64,000 bases of DNA from Vibrio nigripulchritudo ATCC 27043 (GTDB taxonomy: Bacteria > Pseudomonadota > Gammaproteobacteria > Enterobacterales > Vibrionaceae). The notes under the pieces are model-generated. The model saw nothing but the letters and a program-made list of their open reading frames with translations. It did not search any database and was not told the origin of the DNA. Positions 33,833 through 43,682 of this stretch are shown piece by piece. The DNA is taken from NCBI RefSeq assembly GCF_000222685.1, contig NZ_AFWJ01000013.1, forward strand, positions 18,959 through 82,958, read 5' to 3'. The first letter of the stretch is position 1; each line of letters begins with the position of its first letter. Made by a program: the position numbers and the translations under genes.

Positions 33833-34741
33833 TTAGAAGTAGCCTTGACGTTTCTTAAGTTCCATCGACCCTGATTGGTCGTGGTCGATAGCACGTCCCT
33901 GACGTTCACTGGATGTAGCCACCAGCATCTCTTCGATGATTTCTGGTAGTGTGGTTGCTTCAGATTCAATCGCACCCGTTAGTGGGTAACAACCAAGAGT
34001 ACGGAAACGAACGCTTAGCTCTTCTACTTTCTCATCTGGACGAATTTCCATGCGATCATCATCAACCATGATCAGCATGCCATCGCGCTCTACTACTGGG
34101 CGTTTTTCTGCCAGGTACAGAGGCACGATTTCAATGTTCTCCAGAAGGATGTATTGCCAGATGTCTAGCTCGGTCCAGTTTGAAAGTGGGAATACACGAA
34201 TGCTCTCCCCTTTATTTACCTGACCGTTATATGTTTTCCAAAGCTCAGGACGCTGGTTTTTCGGGTCCCATGTGTGGTTCTTGTCGCGGAAAGAGTACAC
34301 GCGCTCTTTAGCACGAGACTTCTCTTCGTCACGACGGGCACCACCAAACGCAGCATCAAAGCCGTATTTGTTCAAAGCTTGCTTCAAACCCTGAGTTTTC
34401 ATGATGTCGGTGTGCTTGGAAGAACCGTGCGTAAACGGACCAACACCCATGGCTAAACCTTCTGGGTTCTTGTGGACCAAAAGGTCAAAGCCGTATTTCT
34501 CTGCAGTGCGATCGCGAAATTCGATCATTTCTCGGAATTTCCAGTCGGTATCCACGTGCAGTAGTGGGAAAGGAATTTTCCCCGGGTAGAATGCTTTACG
34601 TGCTAAGTGCAACATTACCGATGAGTCTTTACCGATGGAGTACATCATGACAGGGTTGTCGAACTCAGCAGCTACTTCACGGATGATATGAATGCTCTCC
34701 GCTTCCAACTGCTTTAAGTGAGTTAATCGTTGTTGATCCAT
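33833..34741 (-). CDS. cysD: Sulfate adenylyltransferase subunit 2
   Basis: 302 residues. ATP sulfurylase catalytic subunit of the PP-loop type: [19 protein letters not shown] near residue 35, [33 protein letters not shown], and C-terminal [20 protein letters not shown]. Makes adenylylsulfate from ATP and sulfate with CysN. Confidence 0.96.
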   Translation of the reverse strand: MDQQRLTHLKQLEAESIHIIREVAAEFDNPVMMYSIGKDSSVMLHLARKAFYPGKIPFPLLHVDTDWKFREMIEFRDRTAEKYGFDLLVHKNPEGLAMGVGPFTHGSSKHTDIMKTQGLKQALNKYGFDAAFGGARRDEEKSRAKERVYSFRDKNHTWDPKNQRPELWKTYNGQVNKGESIRVFPLSNWTELDIWQYILLENIEIVPLYLAEKRPVVERDGMLIMVDDDRMEIRPDEKVEELSVRFRTLGCYPLTGAIESEATTLPEIIEEMLVATSSERQGRAIDHDQSGSMELKKRQGYF

Positions 34742-34803
34742 TTTCTATCGCTTCCTTTAAGGCTCGTCGACGAGCTTTCAAATTGCTCAGAGTCGAACAA
34801 GAG

Positions 34804-35673
34804 TTACGCAAAACTCATTGCAGGCTCTAAATCTTGTTGGTTTTCACCAAACCAGCTCAGCTTGCTAGACAGACTAACCACTTCCCCTACCACAATGAGG
34901 GAAGGCGACTCCGCATGCGCGGCTAAATCTGCCAACTCACTTAGCTGGCCTTTGAATACTTTCTGACAGGATTGAGTACCACGTTCGATGATGGCGATCG
35001 GGGTTGAGCTGTCCCGACCATGCTCGATCAACTGCTCCTGAATGTAGCTTGATTTCATCAGCCCCATGTAGATAACTAGGGTCTGATTACCACGTGCCAA
35101 TGTTGACCAGTCCATCTGATCGCTTTCTGCTTTGAGGTGACCAGTAATGAACATGGCAGACTGAGCATAATCACGATGCGTAAGAGGGATCCCCGCATAA
35201 GCTGTTGCCCCTGCTGCAGCGGTAATGCCTGGAATAACCTGAAACGGGACACCCGCATCAAAGAGTACTTCCAGCTCTTCACCGCCACGACCAAATACAA
35301 ACGGATCGCCACCTTTAATACGCACAACCCGATGACCCTGGCGAGCAAAATCCACCAGCAATTGATTGGTCTTCTCCTGAGGCACACTGTGGTGCCCTGC
35401 GCGTTTTCCGACACACACCAGAATGGTGTCGTCTGGGACCAATGCCATAATTTCATCAGATACCAGATAGTCGTATAACACGACATCGGCTTGTTGAAGG
35501 TAGCTCAGCGCCTTCAGTGTCAGCAATTCAGCATCACCAGGACCAGCCCCTACTAATGCCACTTCGCCCGGACGCAGTTTGCTTTTTCGAAGCGATTTCG
35601 AATGGTCTGCCACTAAACGAGGCTTTTTATTAGGGAATGTCAGTGTGTCTTTACCGGCCATGGTGCTCATCAT
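34804..35673 (-). CDS. cobA: Uroporphyrinogen-III C-methyltransferase
   Basis: About 289 residues. Makes precorrin-2 for siroheme, the cofactor of sulfite and nitrite reductases, which explains its place before cysDN. SAM-binding [51 protein letters not shown], and [20 protein letters not shown]. The frame extends to 35787, but AGGA lies just before three ATG codons at 35676-35668; 35673 gives the best spacing. Confidence 0.93.
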   Translation of the reverse strand: MMSTMAGKDTLTFPNKKPRLVADHSKSLRKSKLRPGEVALVGAGPGDAELLTLKALSYLQQADVVLYDYLVSDEIMALVPDDTILVCVGKRAGHHSVPQEKTNQLLVDFARQGHRVVRIKGGDPFVFGRGGEELEVLFDAGVPFQVIPGITAAAGATAYAGIPLTHRDYAQSAMFITGHLKAESDQMDWSTLARGNQTLVIYMGLMKSSYIQEQLIEHGRDSSTPIAIIERGTQSCQKVFKGQLSELADLAAHAESPSLIVVGEVVSLSSKLSWFGENQQDLEPAMSFA

Positions 35674-36027
35674 CATTTTTCCTGTGATGATGGCATTATG
35701 ACCAGCTACCGTTATTACCTGAAATTCTAAAATTTCATTTTTTATTCGAAAAGTTGATAAGAACAAAAAGGCATGAGAAATCAGCAATGAGCCAATTATT
35801 CATTTCGTGGCAAACTTTCCCTACATCGTCCTGAATTTCTATTTATAAGATGCGGTTTAATGAAGCAGTCAATTACAAACCCAACAGAAAATTTGGTCTT
35901 TGGCTAACACTCTGACATTTCCACCTTTACCCTAGATCACACAATTGATAAGCAAGACAAATCTGTTTCATGAATTTTTGTTACATTTCGACACGTCCAT
36001 TTTCATCTTATTACTCTGGAGCAAATC
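35674..36027. other. Divergent control region of cobA-cys operon and cpdB
   Basis: 354 bases, AT-rich. Promoters for both directions must be here; CysB sites have no simple consensus and none was assigned. No small ORF with SD seen. Confidence 0.45.
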
Positions 36028-37989
36028 ATGAAGCTGGCTGTGAAACCTCTTTCCGTTGCAGTACTTGGCGGCATGTTAACCATTGCGGGTCCGGCAATGG
36101 CAGACACCATTAAATTAAGAATCATCGAAACGACAGATATTCACACCAATGTGATGGATTATGACTATTACAAAGACAAGCCATCTCAGAAAATTGGTCT
36201 GACGCGTGCAGCAACTCTGGTGAAAGAAGCTCAGAAAGAAGTGACTAACAGTGTTCTGGTCGACAATGGGGATCTGATTCAAGGTAGCCCAATGGGTGAC
36301 TACATGGCTGCCAAAGGTATCGAAAAAGGCGAAGTTCATCCTGTTTATAAGGCGATGAACCAGCTTAACTACGATGTTGGTAACATTGGTAACCATGAGT
36401 TCAACTATGGGTTGGACTTCTTAATGGAAACGCTGGACGACGCCAACTTCCCTTACATTAGCGCCAACGTTTTCGATAAGAAAACCGGCGAGCACTACTT
36501 CACCCCGTACATCATCAAAACCCACCAGTTTAAAGACACCGATGGCGACATGCAGGAAGTCAAAGTGGGTTACATTGGCTTTGTACCGCCACAAATCATG
36601 GTTTGGGATAAGAAAAACCTTGAAGGAAAAGTCTTCGCAAAAGACATCAAAGAGACCGCCGAAGAACTGGTACCAAAGATGAAAGCAGAAGGCGCTGACG
36701 TGATTGTCGCGATTCCTCACTCCGGTGTATCAACCGACCCATTCAAAGCGGGTGCTGAAAACTCAACCTTGTACTTGTCTGAAGTAGAGGGAATTGACGC
36801 CATTGCTTTTGGTCATGCGCACGCCGTATTCCCGGGTAAAGGGTTCGATAACATTCAAGGCATCGATAACAAGAAAGGCACCATCAATGGTGTAGTTTCT
36901 GTCATGCCAGGTCGCTGGGGTAGCCATGTCGGTGTAATGGACTTGGTACTTGAAAAAGACGGTGAGGGCTGGAAAGTCTCAGGCGGGCAAGCAGAAGCAC
37001 GCCCAATCTTTGATAAGAAAACCAAAAGTGCGCTGGCTGAGCCAGATCAAGCGATCGTAAAAGCGCTGGAATCCGATCACAAAGGCACGCGTGACTTTGT
37101 TAATCAACCAATTGGTAAAGCGAACGATGTGATGTACAGCTTCCTTGCGCTGGTTCAGGATGATCCAACGATTCAAATCGTCAATTTAGCGCAAAAAGAC
37201 TACGTAGAACGCTTTATTCAGGGTGACCCTGATCTTGATGGCATTCCTGTTCTGTCTGCGGCTGCACCGTTTAAAGCTGGCGGTCGTAAAAATGACCCAG
37301 CTAACTTCACAGAAGTTGAGTCTGGCGAGCTGACCTTCCGTAACGCTGCGGATCTTTATCTATATCCGAACACTTTGGTTGCCTTGAAAGTCACAGGTAA
37401 TGAAGTGAAAGAGTGGCTGGAGTGTTCTGCCGGGCAATTCAAGCAAATAGATGTGAACTCCACCGCCCCGCAAGGTCTGATTGACTGGGACGGTTTCCGT
37501 ACCTACAACTTCGATGTGATTGACGGTGTGAACTACCAGATCGATATCACTCAACCAGCGAAATACGATGGCGACTGTAAAGTCATTAACCCGGACTCGG
37601 AGCGTATTATTGGTCTGACTTATCAGGGTAAGCCTATCGATATGAAGCAAGACTTCATCATCGCTTCCAACAATTACCGCGCCTACAGCAACAAGTTCCC
37701 AGGCACAGGTTCAGAATTTGTGGCGTTCGATGCCCCAGATGAAAACCGCACGGTTTTGGCGAATTACATTTCTCGTGTCAGTCAGGAAAAAGGTCAGTTT
37801 GCACCAAGTGCAGACAACAACTGGACATTTGCGCCGATCAACAGCAACACCAAGCTGAACATTCGCTTTGAAACATCACCTAGCGATAAGGCAGCTTCCT
37901 TTATTAAAGATAAAGGTCAGTACCCAATGGAGCGTGTGGCAACAGACGACGTAGGTTTCGGTGTCTACCGCTTAGAACTTCAGAAGTAA
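36028..37989 (+). CDS. cpdB: Periplasmic 2',3'-cyclic-nucleotide 2'-phosphodiesterase / 3'-nucleotidase
   Basis: 653 residues. Signal peptide 1-25 (cleavage after GPAMA). Metallophosphatase motifs [51 protein letters not shown] and [10 protein letters not shown]; the C-terminal 5'-nucleotidase domain ([32 protein letters not shown]). It degrades external 2',3'-cyclic nucleotides and 3'-nucleotides to nucleosides for uptake. GGAG six bases before ATG 36028. Single gene with a terminator. Confidence 0.94.
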   Translation: MKLAVKPLSVAVLGGMLTIAGPAMADTIKLRIIETTDIHTNVMDYDYYKDKPSQKIGLTRAATLVKEAQKEVTNSVLVDNGDLIQGSPMGDYMAAKGIEKGEVHPVYKAMNQLNYDVGNIGNHEFNYGLDFLMETLDDANFPYISANVFDKKTGEHYFTPYIIKTHQFKDTDGDMQEVKVGYIGFVPPQIMVWDKKNLEGKVFAKDIKETAEELVPKMKAEGADVIVAIPHSGVSTDPFKAGAENSTLYLSEVEGIDAIAFGHAHAVFPGKGFDNIQGIDNKKGTINGVVSVMPGRWGSHVGVMDLVLEKDGEGWKVSGGQAEARPIFDKKTKSALAEPDQAIVKALESDHKGTRDFVNQPIGKANDVMYSFLALVQDDPTIQIVNLAQKDYVERFIQGDPDLDGIPVLSAAAPFKAGGRKNDPANFTEVESGELTFRNAADLYLYPNTLVALKVTGNEVKEWLECSAGQFKQIDVNSTAPQGLIDWDGFRTYNFDVIDGVNYQIDITQPAKYDGDCKVINPDSERIIGLTYQGKPIDMKQDFIIASNNYRAYSNKFPGTGSEFVAFDAPDENRTVLANYISRVSQEKGQFAPSADNNWTFAPINSNTKLNIRFETSPSDKAASFIKDKGQYPMERVATDDVGFGVYRLELQK

Positions 37990-38022
37990 TCTCTACCCAA
38001 CTGAGCCAACTCTGATTAAGAT

Positions 38023-38049
38023 AAACCGCAGCCAAGGCTGCGGTTTTTT
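38023..38049 (+). terminator. Terminator of cpdB
   Basis: AAACCGCAGCC, A, AGGCTGCGGTTT plus TTT. Confidence 0.9.
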
Positions 38050-38062
38050 AATGAGAGCAATA

Positions 38063-38641
38063 ATGGATAAAAGATTTACAAAGTGTCTAGAAGACCTTGA
38101 ATTATCACCTCTGGAAGTTGAGGAAATAAAACAGAGCGCTACCCTACTCGAACTCCCTACTCGACATATTCTGACGCATCAGGGGGAGTTTCCTTCGCAC
38201 GTTTACTTCCTGCTGGAAGGGCTTTGCCACGCTTGTTACCTCACCAGTGATGGCAAACAGTACAGCAAAGAGTTCTACTGGGAGGTGGATTGGCTGATCA
38301 GCTTTGAAAGCCTGGTGAAGAGCGAGCCGTCTCCTTATCTTCTGGAATCGCTGACACCAATCAAACTGTTGTCGTTTCCGGTCGAATTGATCGAGCGTTG
38401 GCGAGCAGAATCTCACCCTCTGTATATTCGCCTGCTGGAAACCCAGTTGATGTATAAAGAAGGGAAAGAGCGCTTTATGCTGCTTCACTCGCCTGAAGAA
38501 AAATACAGCCTATTTTGTGAAACCTATCCAGAGTTGCTATCACGTGTGACCGACTACCAGATTGCAGCCTATCTGGGGATCACACACATCAGCCTCAGCC
38601 GGATCAAAAAGCGAATAAAGGATAAAATTAACAAAAGTTAA
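38063..38641 (+). CDS. Crp/Fnr-family transcriptional regulator
   Basis: 192 residues from ATG 38063 (the frame from 38051 begins at the terminator's end). Cyclic-nucleotide-binding-like barrel (ILTHQGEFPSHVYFLLEGL, KEFYWEVDWLISFESL) without the cAMP-binding RS motif, then a short helix-turn-helix (VTDYQIAAYLGITHISLSRIKKRI) ending soon after, so the wing is minimal. No Fe-S cysteine cluster. Effector and targets unknown. It stands 55 bases before the ElaA-like gene. Confidence 0.82.
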   Translation: MDKRFTKCLEDLELSPLEVEEIKQSATLLELPTRHILTHQGEFPSHVYFLLEGLCHACYLTSDGKQYSKEFYWEVDWLISFESLVKSEPSPYLLESLTPIKLLSFPVELIERWRAESHPLYIRLLETQLMYKEGKERFMLLHSPEEKYSLFCETYPELLSRVTDYQIAAYLGITHISLSRIKKRIKDKINKS

Positions 38642-38696
38642 CGAGTACTTACTTTGGTTGTCTTAAGTTGGTCTCTTACGTAATACGAGGTTCACT

Positions 38697-39155
38697 ATGG
38701 CAAACTGGCAACTCCTTTCTTTTGATAAACTCTCTAACATCCAGCTCTACCAAATGCTCAAACTACGCGTGGATGTATTCGTGGTAGAGCAAGACTGCCC
38801 TTATCCCGAACTGGATGACAAAGACCATTTAGATGGGGTTTATCACCTGCTGGGTTACGAAGGAGAAGAACTTGTTGCTTGTGCCAGGTTGCTTGCCAGA
38901 GGGATCAGCTACCCAGAAACCACCAGCATTGGCAGAGTAGTAACCAAAGAAAGTGCCCGAGGTCATGGATTAGGGCATGAACTCATGGAGCAAGCGGTCA
39001 CTCACCTGGAAATGCAATGGGGAAAAGTGGCAATCAAAATCAGTGCACAACAGCATTTGAGCGATTATTACAATCGACACGGTTTTGTTCAGTGCACTGA
39101 GATGTACCTTGAAGACGGTATTCCACATATTGGCATGATAAGAGAGCCTAAGTAA
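38697..39155 (+). CDS. ElaA-type GNAT N-acetyltransferase
   Basis: 152 residues. ElaA landmarks: LYQMLKLRVDVFVVEQDCPY, ELDDKDHLDGVYHL, GRVVTKESARGHGLGHELM (acetyl-CoA loop), YNRHGFVQ. Acceptor substrate unknown. GAGG before ATG 38697; only one base separates its stop from the EamA gene, so the two are coupled. Confidence 0.88.
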   Translation: MANWQLLSFDKLSNIQLYQMLKLRVDVFVVEQDCPYPELDDKDHLDGVYHLLGYEGEELVACARLLARGISYPETTSIGRVVTKESARGHGLGHELMEQAVTHLEMQWGKVAIKISAQQHLSDYYNRHGFVQCTEMYLEDGIPHIGMIREPK

Positions 39156-39156
39156 C

Positions 39157-40014
39157 GTGCCGCTCGCTCCGACTAATTTAGCGCTTCTGTTCTTAATCAT
39201 CGGTAACCTGCTGGCCGCCATTTCGGATGTCGCAGTTAAGATGCTTGATGATGGAGCCAGCGTGTTTCAGTACATGTTCATACGCCAACTCATTTCGGTT
39301 CTGGTGATATTGCCACTTTTTCTGCGTTTGCAACCGACGGAAAGAAGGTTGAAAGGTGCCAGTATCAATTTACTTCGCGCCCACCTTATCTTAGTTGGCA
39401 GTGGATGTATGATGGTAGCAATTACTCACTTACCGCTCGCTACTGCTAATGCCGTCTTTTATGCCGCGCCACTATTGATGCTTCCTCTGTCTTTGTGGGT
39501 ATTGAACGAAAAACCCGCCACAGGAAAAGTATTTGGTACTCTTGTCGGTTTTATTGGCGTGTTGTTGGTGCTGCGACCTTCCCAATTCCATTGGGCTGCA
39601 ATTTTTGCTTTGGGCACCGCCATCACACTGGCGCTGTTCAATGTTCTGGTGCGTAAACTGCCGGGTAATCAGCCTGTATCTGCCACACTCTTCTGGACTT
39701 CTTTGTTCTCCCTCCCCGTTTCCGGGATATTAGCTTGGTTCCACTGGCAACCTCTTTCCATGACTTCTCTGGTCTGGATTGTTCTGAGCGCTGCCTGCAT
39801 TCTTTCCTACAATGGTTTTGCTGTGGCGGCTTATAAGAAAGCGGAAACGTCTCAAATTGCGCTAGCAGAGTATTCTGGTCTGTTATTTGTCACCTTATTT
39901 GGCATCTGGTGGTTTGCTGAAATACCCGACTGGCTGACTGCCATAGGTATCTTGCTGATTGTCTTACCAATGATGCCAATAAAAAACGTTAAGAAGCCTC
40001 ATTCTCCGCAATAA
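39157..40014 (+). CDS. EamA/DMT-family membrane transporter
   Basis: 285 residues, ten likely helices arranged as two repeats (first LLFLIIGNLLAAISDVAVKM, second beginning near FALGTAITLALFNVLVRKLP). Starts with GTG 39157. Family members export metabolites or amino acids; substrate unknown. Confidence 0.85.
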   Translation: MPLAPTNLALLFLIIGNLLAAISDVAVKMLDDGASVFQYMFIRQLISVLVILPLFLRLQPTERRLKGASINLLRAHLILVGSGCMMVAITHLPLATANAVFYAAPLLMLPLSLWVLNEKPATGKVFGTLVGFIGVLLVLRPSQFHWAAIFALGTAITLALFNVLVRKLPGNQPVSATLFWTSLFSLPVSGILAWFHWQPLSMTSLVWIVLSAACILSYNGFAVAAYKKAETSQIALAEYSGLLFVTLFGIWWFAEIPDWLTAIGILLIVLPMMPIKNVKKPHSPQ

Positions 40015-40147
40015 CGTCTAAACTTTTTATGACATGGTGAATACTTCAGCACTTTTATCCGGTCTTTGTTGAAGTTAATACGCTATTCCTGAATGTTCTC
40101 TGCTCATCGCAAACATTTCAGAATGGCATCACTGAATTCATACAAAG

Positions 40148-40744
40148 GTGCAGATATCCGTGGCTGAATATGCGCAACAGTTTAATCTTTGGGCGTCGCA
40201 ACAGACACTCCTGAGCTTGATGCTTGGGATTGTTCTGATTTCGTATTTGCTTGAAGACCTTGCCATATTGGGCGCAGCCGGACTCGCTACTCAAGATGCC
40301 ATGCCAACTTCCATGGCATTGCTGGCTATATTTATCGGCATTGCGACAGGCGACCTGGGGTTATATTACCTGGGCAAGTGGGCGCAACGTTCTCGTTGGT
40401 TGCGCTACCGACTGCTTTCTCACAAGTCTATGCGCTGGGTGCGGAACAAACTGCACACACGCCCCATCTTTAATTTATTCATTATCCGCTTTATTCCGGG
40501 GTTGAGAACGCTGGGTTATTCCCTTAGCGGTTTCTTTCAGCTTCCACTGGTATCTTTTATGGCTGCCGTTTTGTTTGCTACAGCGTTATGGACAGCGCTT
40601 ATCTTTGGCTGCACTTTCTGGCTTGGTCAACAAGCCTGGATTCAAGCCAGCTCTCATCAATGGTTATTGGTTCCGGTGCTCTTCATCACCCTAATCACAG
40701 GTAACCGACTCATGAAATCTCGTTTTTCGGGGAGAATACAATGA
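40148..40744 (+). CDS. DedA-family membrane protein
   Basis: 198 residues from GTG 40148 (GTG 40160 also possible). Features: ISYLLEDLAILGAAGLAT, GDLGLYYLGKWA, FIIRFIPGLRTLGYSLSGFF. The last is the conserved R-x-x-PGxR motif of DedA/VTT proteins, linked to phospholipid or undecaprenyl-phosphate flipping. First gene of an operon ending in an OlsF-like lipid acyltransferase; its stop overlaps the next start (ATGA). Confidence 0.82.
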   Translation: MQISVAEYAQQFNLWASQQTLLSLMLGIVLISYLLEDLAILGAAGLATQDAMPTSMALLAIFIGIATGDLGLYYLGKWAQRSRWLRYRLLSHKSMRWVRNKLHTRPIFNLFIIRFIPGLRTLGYSLSGFFQLPLVSFMAAVLFATALWTALIFGCTFWLGQQAWIQASSHQWLLVPVLFITLITGNRLMKSRFSGRIQ

Positions 40745-41892
40745 CAAGTTCGCCGATGGCACTGAATAGCCAGATTGAAGCGATCGAAGTAGATACGGGC
40801 ATCAACAAAGGCATGCCGAAGTTTATACAGGATCAACAAGGCAGTATTTCACCTTATGAATTTTTGCCTGCCTGGGTTTTCTACACACCTGTCGTTCTGC
40901 AGAGCCTTGCACTGGCGCTTCGTTACGGAGACGTTCGTTTACCACTGGTGGCAAACCCTTCTATCAAACTGAGTGGCATGGTGGGTGAGTCAAAGCACGA
41001 CATTCTTTCTTTGGCAGGTGACTATGCCAAACAGTGGATTTCCCCGTTTATCACCATGACACAAAACGGGGAAAGTAACGCACTTCAGGCAGCTCATGCC
41101 TATGAGCTAATGCAACAAAATCAGTTGGATTTTCCAATTGTCGCCAAACCAGACCTTGGCTGTCGTGGCGCAGGCGTAAAGTTGCTGCAAAATCTGGAAC
41201 AACTGGAAGCGTATTTTGCGAGTTTTCCATTGCACTCACGCTTTCTGCTGCAGGAAAAAGCCCCGTACCCTGCCGAAGCCGGTGTGTTCTACATACGTTA
41301 CCCGGGGGAAAAACGCGGTAAGGTTATTTCTCTGACTCTCAAGTACGCGCCCTTTGTGACCGGAGATGGAGTCTCCACACTCAAGCAACTTATTGAATCC
41401 GATTCCCGCGCAGGTCAGTTAACACATCTGTATTTCCCTCGCCATCAGGACAAACTCAATCTCGTACTGGATAAAGGTGAATCTTTTCAGTTGGCATTTG
41501 CGGGAAGCCATAGCCGGGGCAGCATATTCCGCAATGGCAACGAATTTATTTCGGATGCTCTGGCTCGTCAGCTCGACCGTATTTTTGATGATGTGGACGG
41601 TTTTTGTTATGGCCGCCTCGACATCAAGTTTCAGGATATTCACCAGCTCATGGATGGAAAGAACTTCACCATATTGGAAATCAATGGTGCCAGTTCAGAG
41701 GCTGCACACATTTGGGACAGAAAAACACCTCTTAAAGAGATTTTTTCTACTTTGCTTTTTCAATATCGAACGCTGTTTGCGATCGGCGCACTGCAAAAGA
41801 AAGCCGGACACAAACCACCGTCTATCAGTCAGCTTCTGGCTGCGTGGCGGGAAGAAAAACAGCTTGTCAGTGTGTATCCGCAAACCGACTAG
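40741..41892 (+). CDS. ATP-grasp-fold ligase-like protein
   Basis: 383 residues. ATP-grasp signs: FPIVAKPDLGCRGAGVKLLQ (131-150, the glycine-rich loop), KVISLTLKYAPFVTGDGVST, and the metal site YGRLDIKFQDI and FTILEINGASSEA. Similar in plan to D-Ala-D-Ala ligases, but substrate unknown. Coupled to the DedA gene and in operon with DinB-like, NRDE, YHS and OlsF-like genes; a role in envelope or lipid modification is inferred. Confidence 0.75.
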   Translation: MTSSPMALNSQIEAIEVDTGINKGMPKFIQDQQGSISPYEFLPAWVFYTPVVLQSLALALRYGDVRLPLVANPSIKLSGMVGESKHDILSLAGDYAKQWISPFITMTQNGESNALQAAHAYELMQQNQLDFPIVAKPDLGCRGAGVKLLQNLEQLEAYFASFPLHSRFLLQEKAPYPAEAGVFYIRYPGEKRGKVISLTLKYAPFVTGDGVSTLKQLIESDSRAGQLTHLYFPRHQDKLNLVLDKGESFQLAFAGSHSRGSIFRNGNEFISDALARQLDRIFDDVDGFCYGRLDIKFQDIHQLMDGKNFTILEINGASSEAAHIWDRKTPLKEIFSTLLFQYRTLFAIGALQKKAGHKPPSISQLLAAWREEKQLVSVYPQTD

Positions 41893-41906
41893 AATAAGGA
41901 TAACTT

Positions 41907-42455
41907 ATGCAAATTGCGCCTATTTCGCTTACTGCCCCCGTTCAGGGTTTTTCAGCCACCATTACTGGCACCATTGAAACTATCGAGCAAGGTATTGCTC
42001 TGTTGATGCAAATCGGCAATGAAGACTATCAAAAAGCGGCACCTCCTCTGGTAACGAGCTCTATGGGAGAGCATTGTCGCCACGTTCTGGATATCTTTCA
42101 TGCGCTCTCTGATTTTGAAAATGGCGTTGACTATAACCAACGCAGGCGGGGTCATGATGTGGAAAAAACGCGAGAACTTGCCATTGTAGAGTTCCTGTCA
42201 ATTAAGCAATGGTTAAGTCAGCTGACTCCCGATGAAATCAAGCAGACAGTCACGGTAAAAACGGAAGTTGCGTTATCAGAAACTCTGAGCGCAGAAGTGT
42301 CTGCACAGCTGGAGAGAGAAATCGCCTTTGCTGCCGCCCATGCCACTCACCATTATGCTCTGATGAAGGTGCTGGCTATTCAGCTTGGGTATCAAACCGA
42401 TAAAGAATTGGGGTTTGCTCCGGCAACATCTTCTTACCTAAGGGAGAAGAGTTGA
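41907..42455 (+). CDS. DinB-like four-helix protein
   Basis: 182 residues, helical. SSMGEHCRHVLDIFHALSDF and AAHATHHYALMKVLA carry the His residues in the positions of the DinB/YfiT metal site. Such proteins are metal-dependent thiol transferases or of unknown function. AAGGA before ATG 41907; overlaps the next gene by four bases. Confidence 0.7.
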   Translation: MQIAPISLTAPVQGFSATITGTIETIEQGIALLMQIGNEDYQKAAPPLVTSSMGEHCRHVLDIFHALSDFENGVDYNQRRRGHDVEKTRELAIVEFLSIKQWLSQLTPDEIKQTVTVKTEVALSETLSAEVSAQLEREIAFAAAHATHHYALMKVLAIQLGYQTDKELGFAPATSSYLREKS

Positions 42456-43207
42456 TGTGTACCGTATCTTGGCTTCTGACCGACAACGGCTATCAAGTAT
42501 TTTTCAACCGGGATGAACAGAAAAGCCGGGCACAAGCGGTGCCACCAACGCCATTTTGCCAACAAGGTGTTGAATACCTGATGCCTGTCGACCCGGATGG
42601 CGGAGGCAGTTGGATAGCCACCAATGAACATGGCCAGTCCATTTGCCTGCTCAATTACTACCAGGGGGTGATGCCAAAAGGAGAACTTACCAGCCGCGGG
42701 CAATTGGTGAAATCTCTCGCATCATTCACCAACTACGCTCAGGTAGACGAGTACTTGCAATCCATTGAACTCTCGCAATTCGCGCCGTTTTCAATGCTGA
42801 TATTTGAGCCGGATCTGACCAAACATAACTCCACAGTAAAAGGAGTGTGCTGGACAGGGCAATCTCTGGTGTACATCCGTCCCAATCCACCTTTGATTTC
42901 ATCGTCGGTCGATTACCAAATGGCGTTTGAACTGCGCAGCGAATGCTATCAGTCGTTTACGGCTATCGAAGCTAATGTGGATCAACTGCTGGCCTTTCAC
43001 TCATCTCATATTCCAAGCAAGGGACATCTTTCGACCTGTATGCACCGCAAAGACGCGCACACCGTCAGCTTTACGCACATTCTGGTCAATGAATCCGAAA
43101 AAGGCATGAGTTACTACCCAGGTTCACCCTGTACTGGTGTCAGTGAATCCTATCTGACCCAAAACCGAATTTCATTACTTCCTACATCGAATGTAAAAAT
43201 CGCATAG
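42452..43207 (+). CDS. NRDE/TANGO2-family protein
   Basis: 251 residues. Begins MCTVSWLLTDNGYQVFFNRD, with the family-naming NRDE at 18-21 and the N-terminal Cys2 that may act as an Ntn-type nucleophile after Met removal. Further SWIATNEHGQSICLLNYY. Biochemical role unsettled (lipid or haem handling is suggested for TANGO2). Coupled to the DinB-like gene. Confidence 0.82.
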   Translation: MMCTVSWLLTDNGYQVFFNRDEQKSRAQAVPPTPFCQQGVEYLMPVDPDGGGSWIATNEHGQSICLLNYYQGVMPKGELTSRGQLVKSLASFTNYAQVDEYLQSIELSQFAPFSMLIFEPDLTKHNSTVKGVCWTGQSLVYIRPNPPLISSSVDYQMAFELRSECYQSFTAIEANVDQLLAFHSSHIPSKGHLSTCMHRKDAHTVSFTHILVNESEKGMSYYPGSPCTGVSESYLTQNRISLLPTSNVKIA

Positions 43208-43220
43208 CGAGGATCTAACT

Positions 43221-43673
43221 ATGAAACGCATTATCGTTATTTTATGTACTGCATTACTCGGGCTGTTTTCTTCATTAAGCTATGCTGCCGACCCTATCTA
43301 TACTGGCTTCTTCAGCAATAAAGCCATATCAGGCTATGACGCTGTGAGTTACTTTGAAGCTAGCGAGCCACAAAAAGGGAACAGTGATTACAAGATTGAG
43401 TATCAGGGAGCCAACTGGTATTTCACGTCCAAAGAAAACCTCGATAAGTTCGTTAAAAACCCCGAGAAATACGCGCCACAATATGGTGGCTATTGTGCAT
43501 GGGCAGTCGGAGAGAAAAACGACACCGCACCCGGTGACCCACTTCAGTGGAACATTGTGGATGGCAAGCTTTACCTCAACTACGATGCCGATATCAAATC
43601 TCGCTGGGAAAAAGACATTCCAGGCTTCATTGAAAAAGGTGATCAAAACTGGCCATCTTTGGTGAGCAACTAG
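43221..43673 (+). CDS. Exported YHS-domain protein
   Basis: 150 residues. Signal peptide ending SLSYAADP. YHS-type segment: AISGYDAVSYFEASEP, WYFTSKENLDKFVKNPEKY, PQYGGYCAWAV. YHS domains are small metal-related modules. GAGG before ATG 43221. In the operon just before the OlsF-like gene. Confidence 0.82.
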   Translation: MKRIIVILCTALLGLFSSLSYAADPIYTGFFSNKAISGYDAVSYFEASEPQKGNSDYKIEYQGANWYFTSKENLDKFVKNPEKYAPQYGGYCAWAVGEKNDTAPGDPLQWNIVDGKLYLNYDADIKSRWEKDIPGFIEKGDQNWPSLVSN

Positions 43674-43682
43674 GAGAACCCT

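Noticed and set aside
36115-37650. Several minus-strand ORFs within cpdB
   Set aside because: Shadow frames of a complete, well-conserved enzyme gene.
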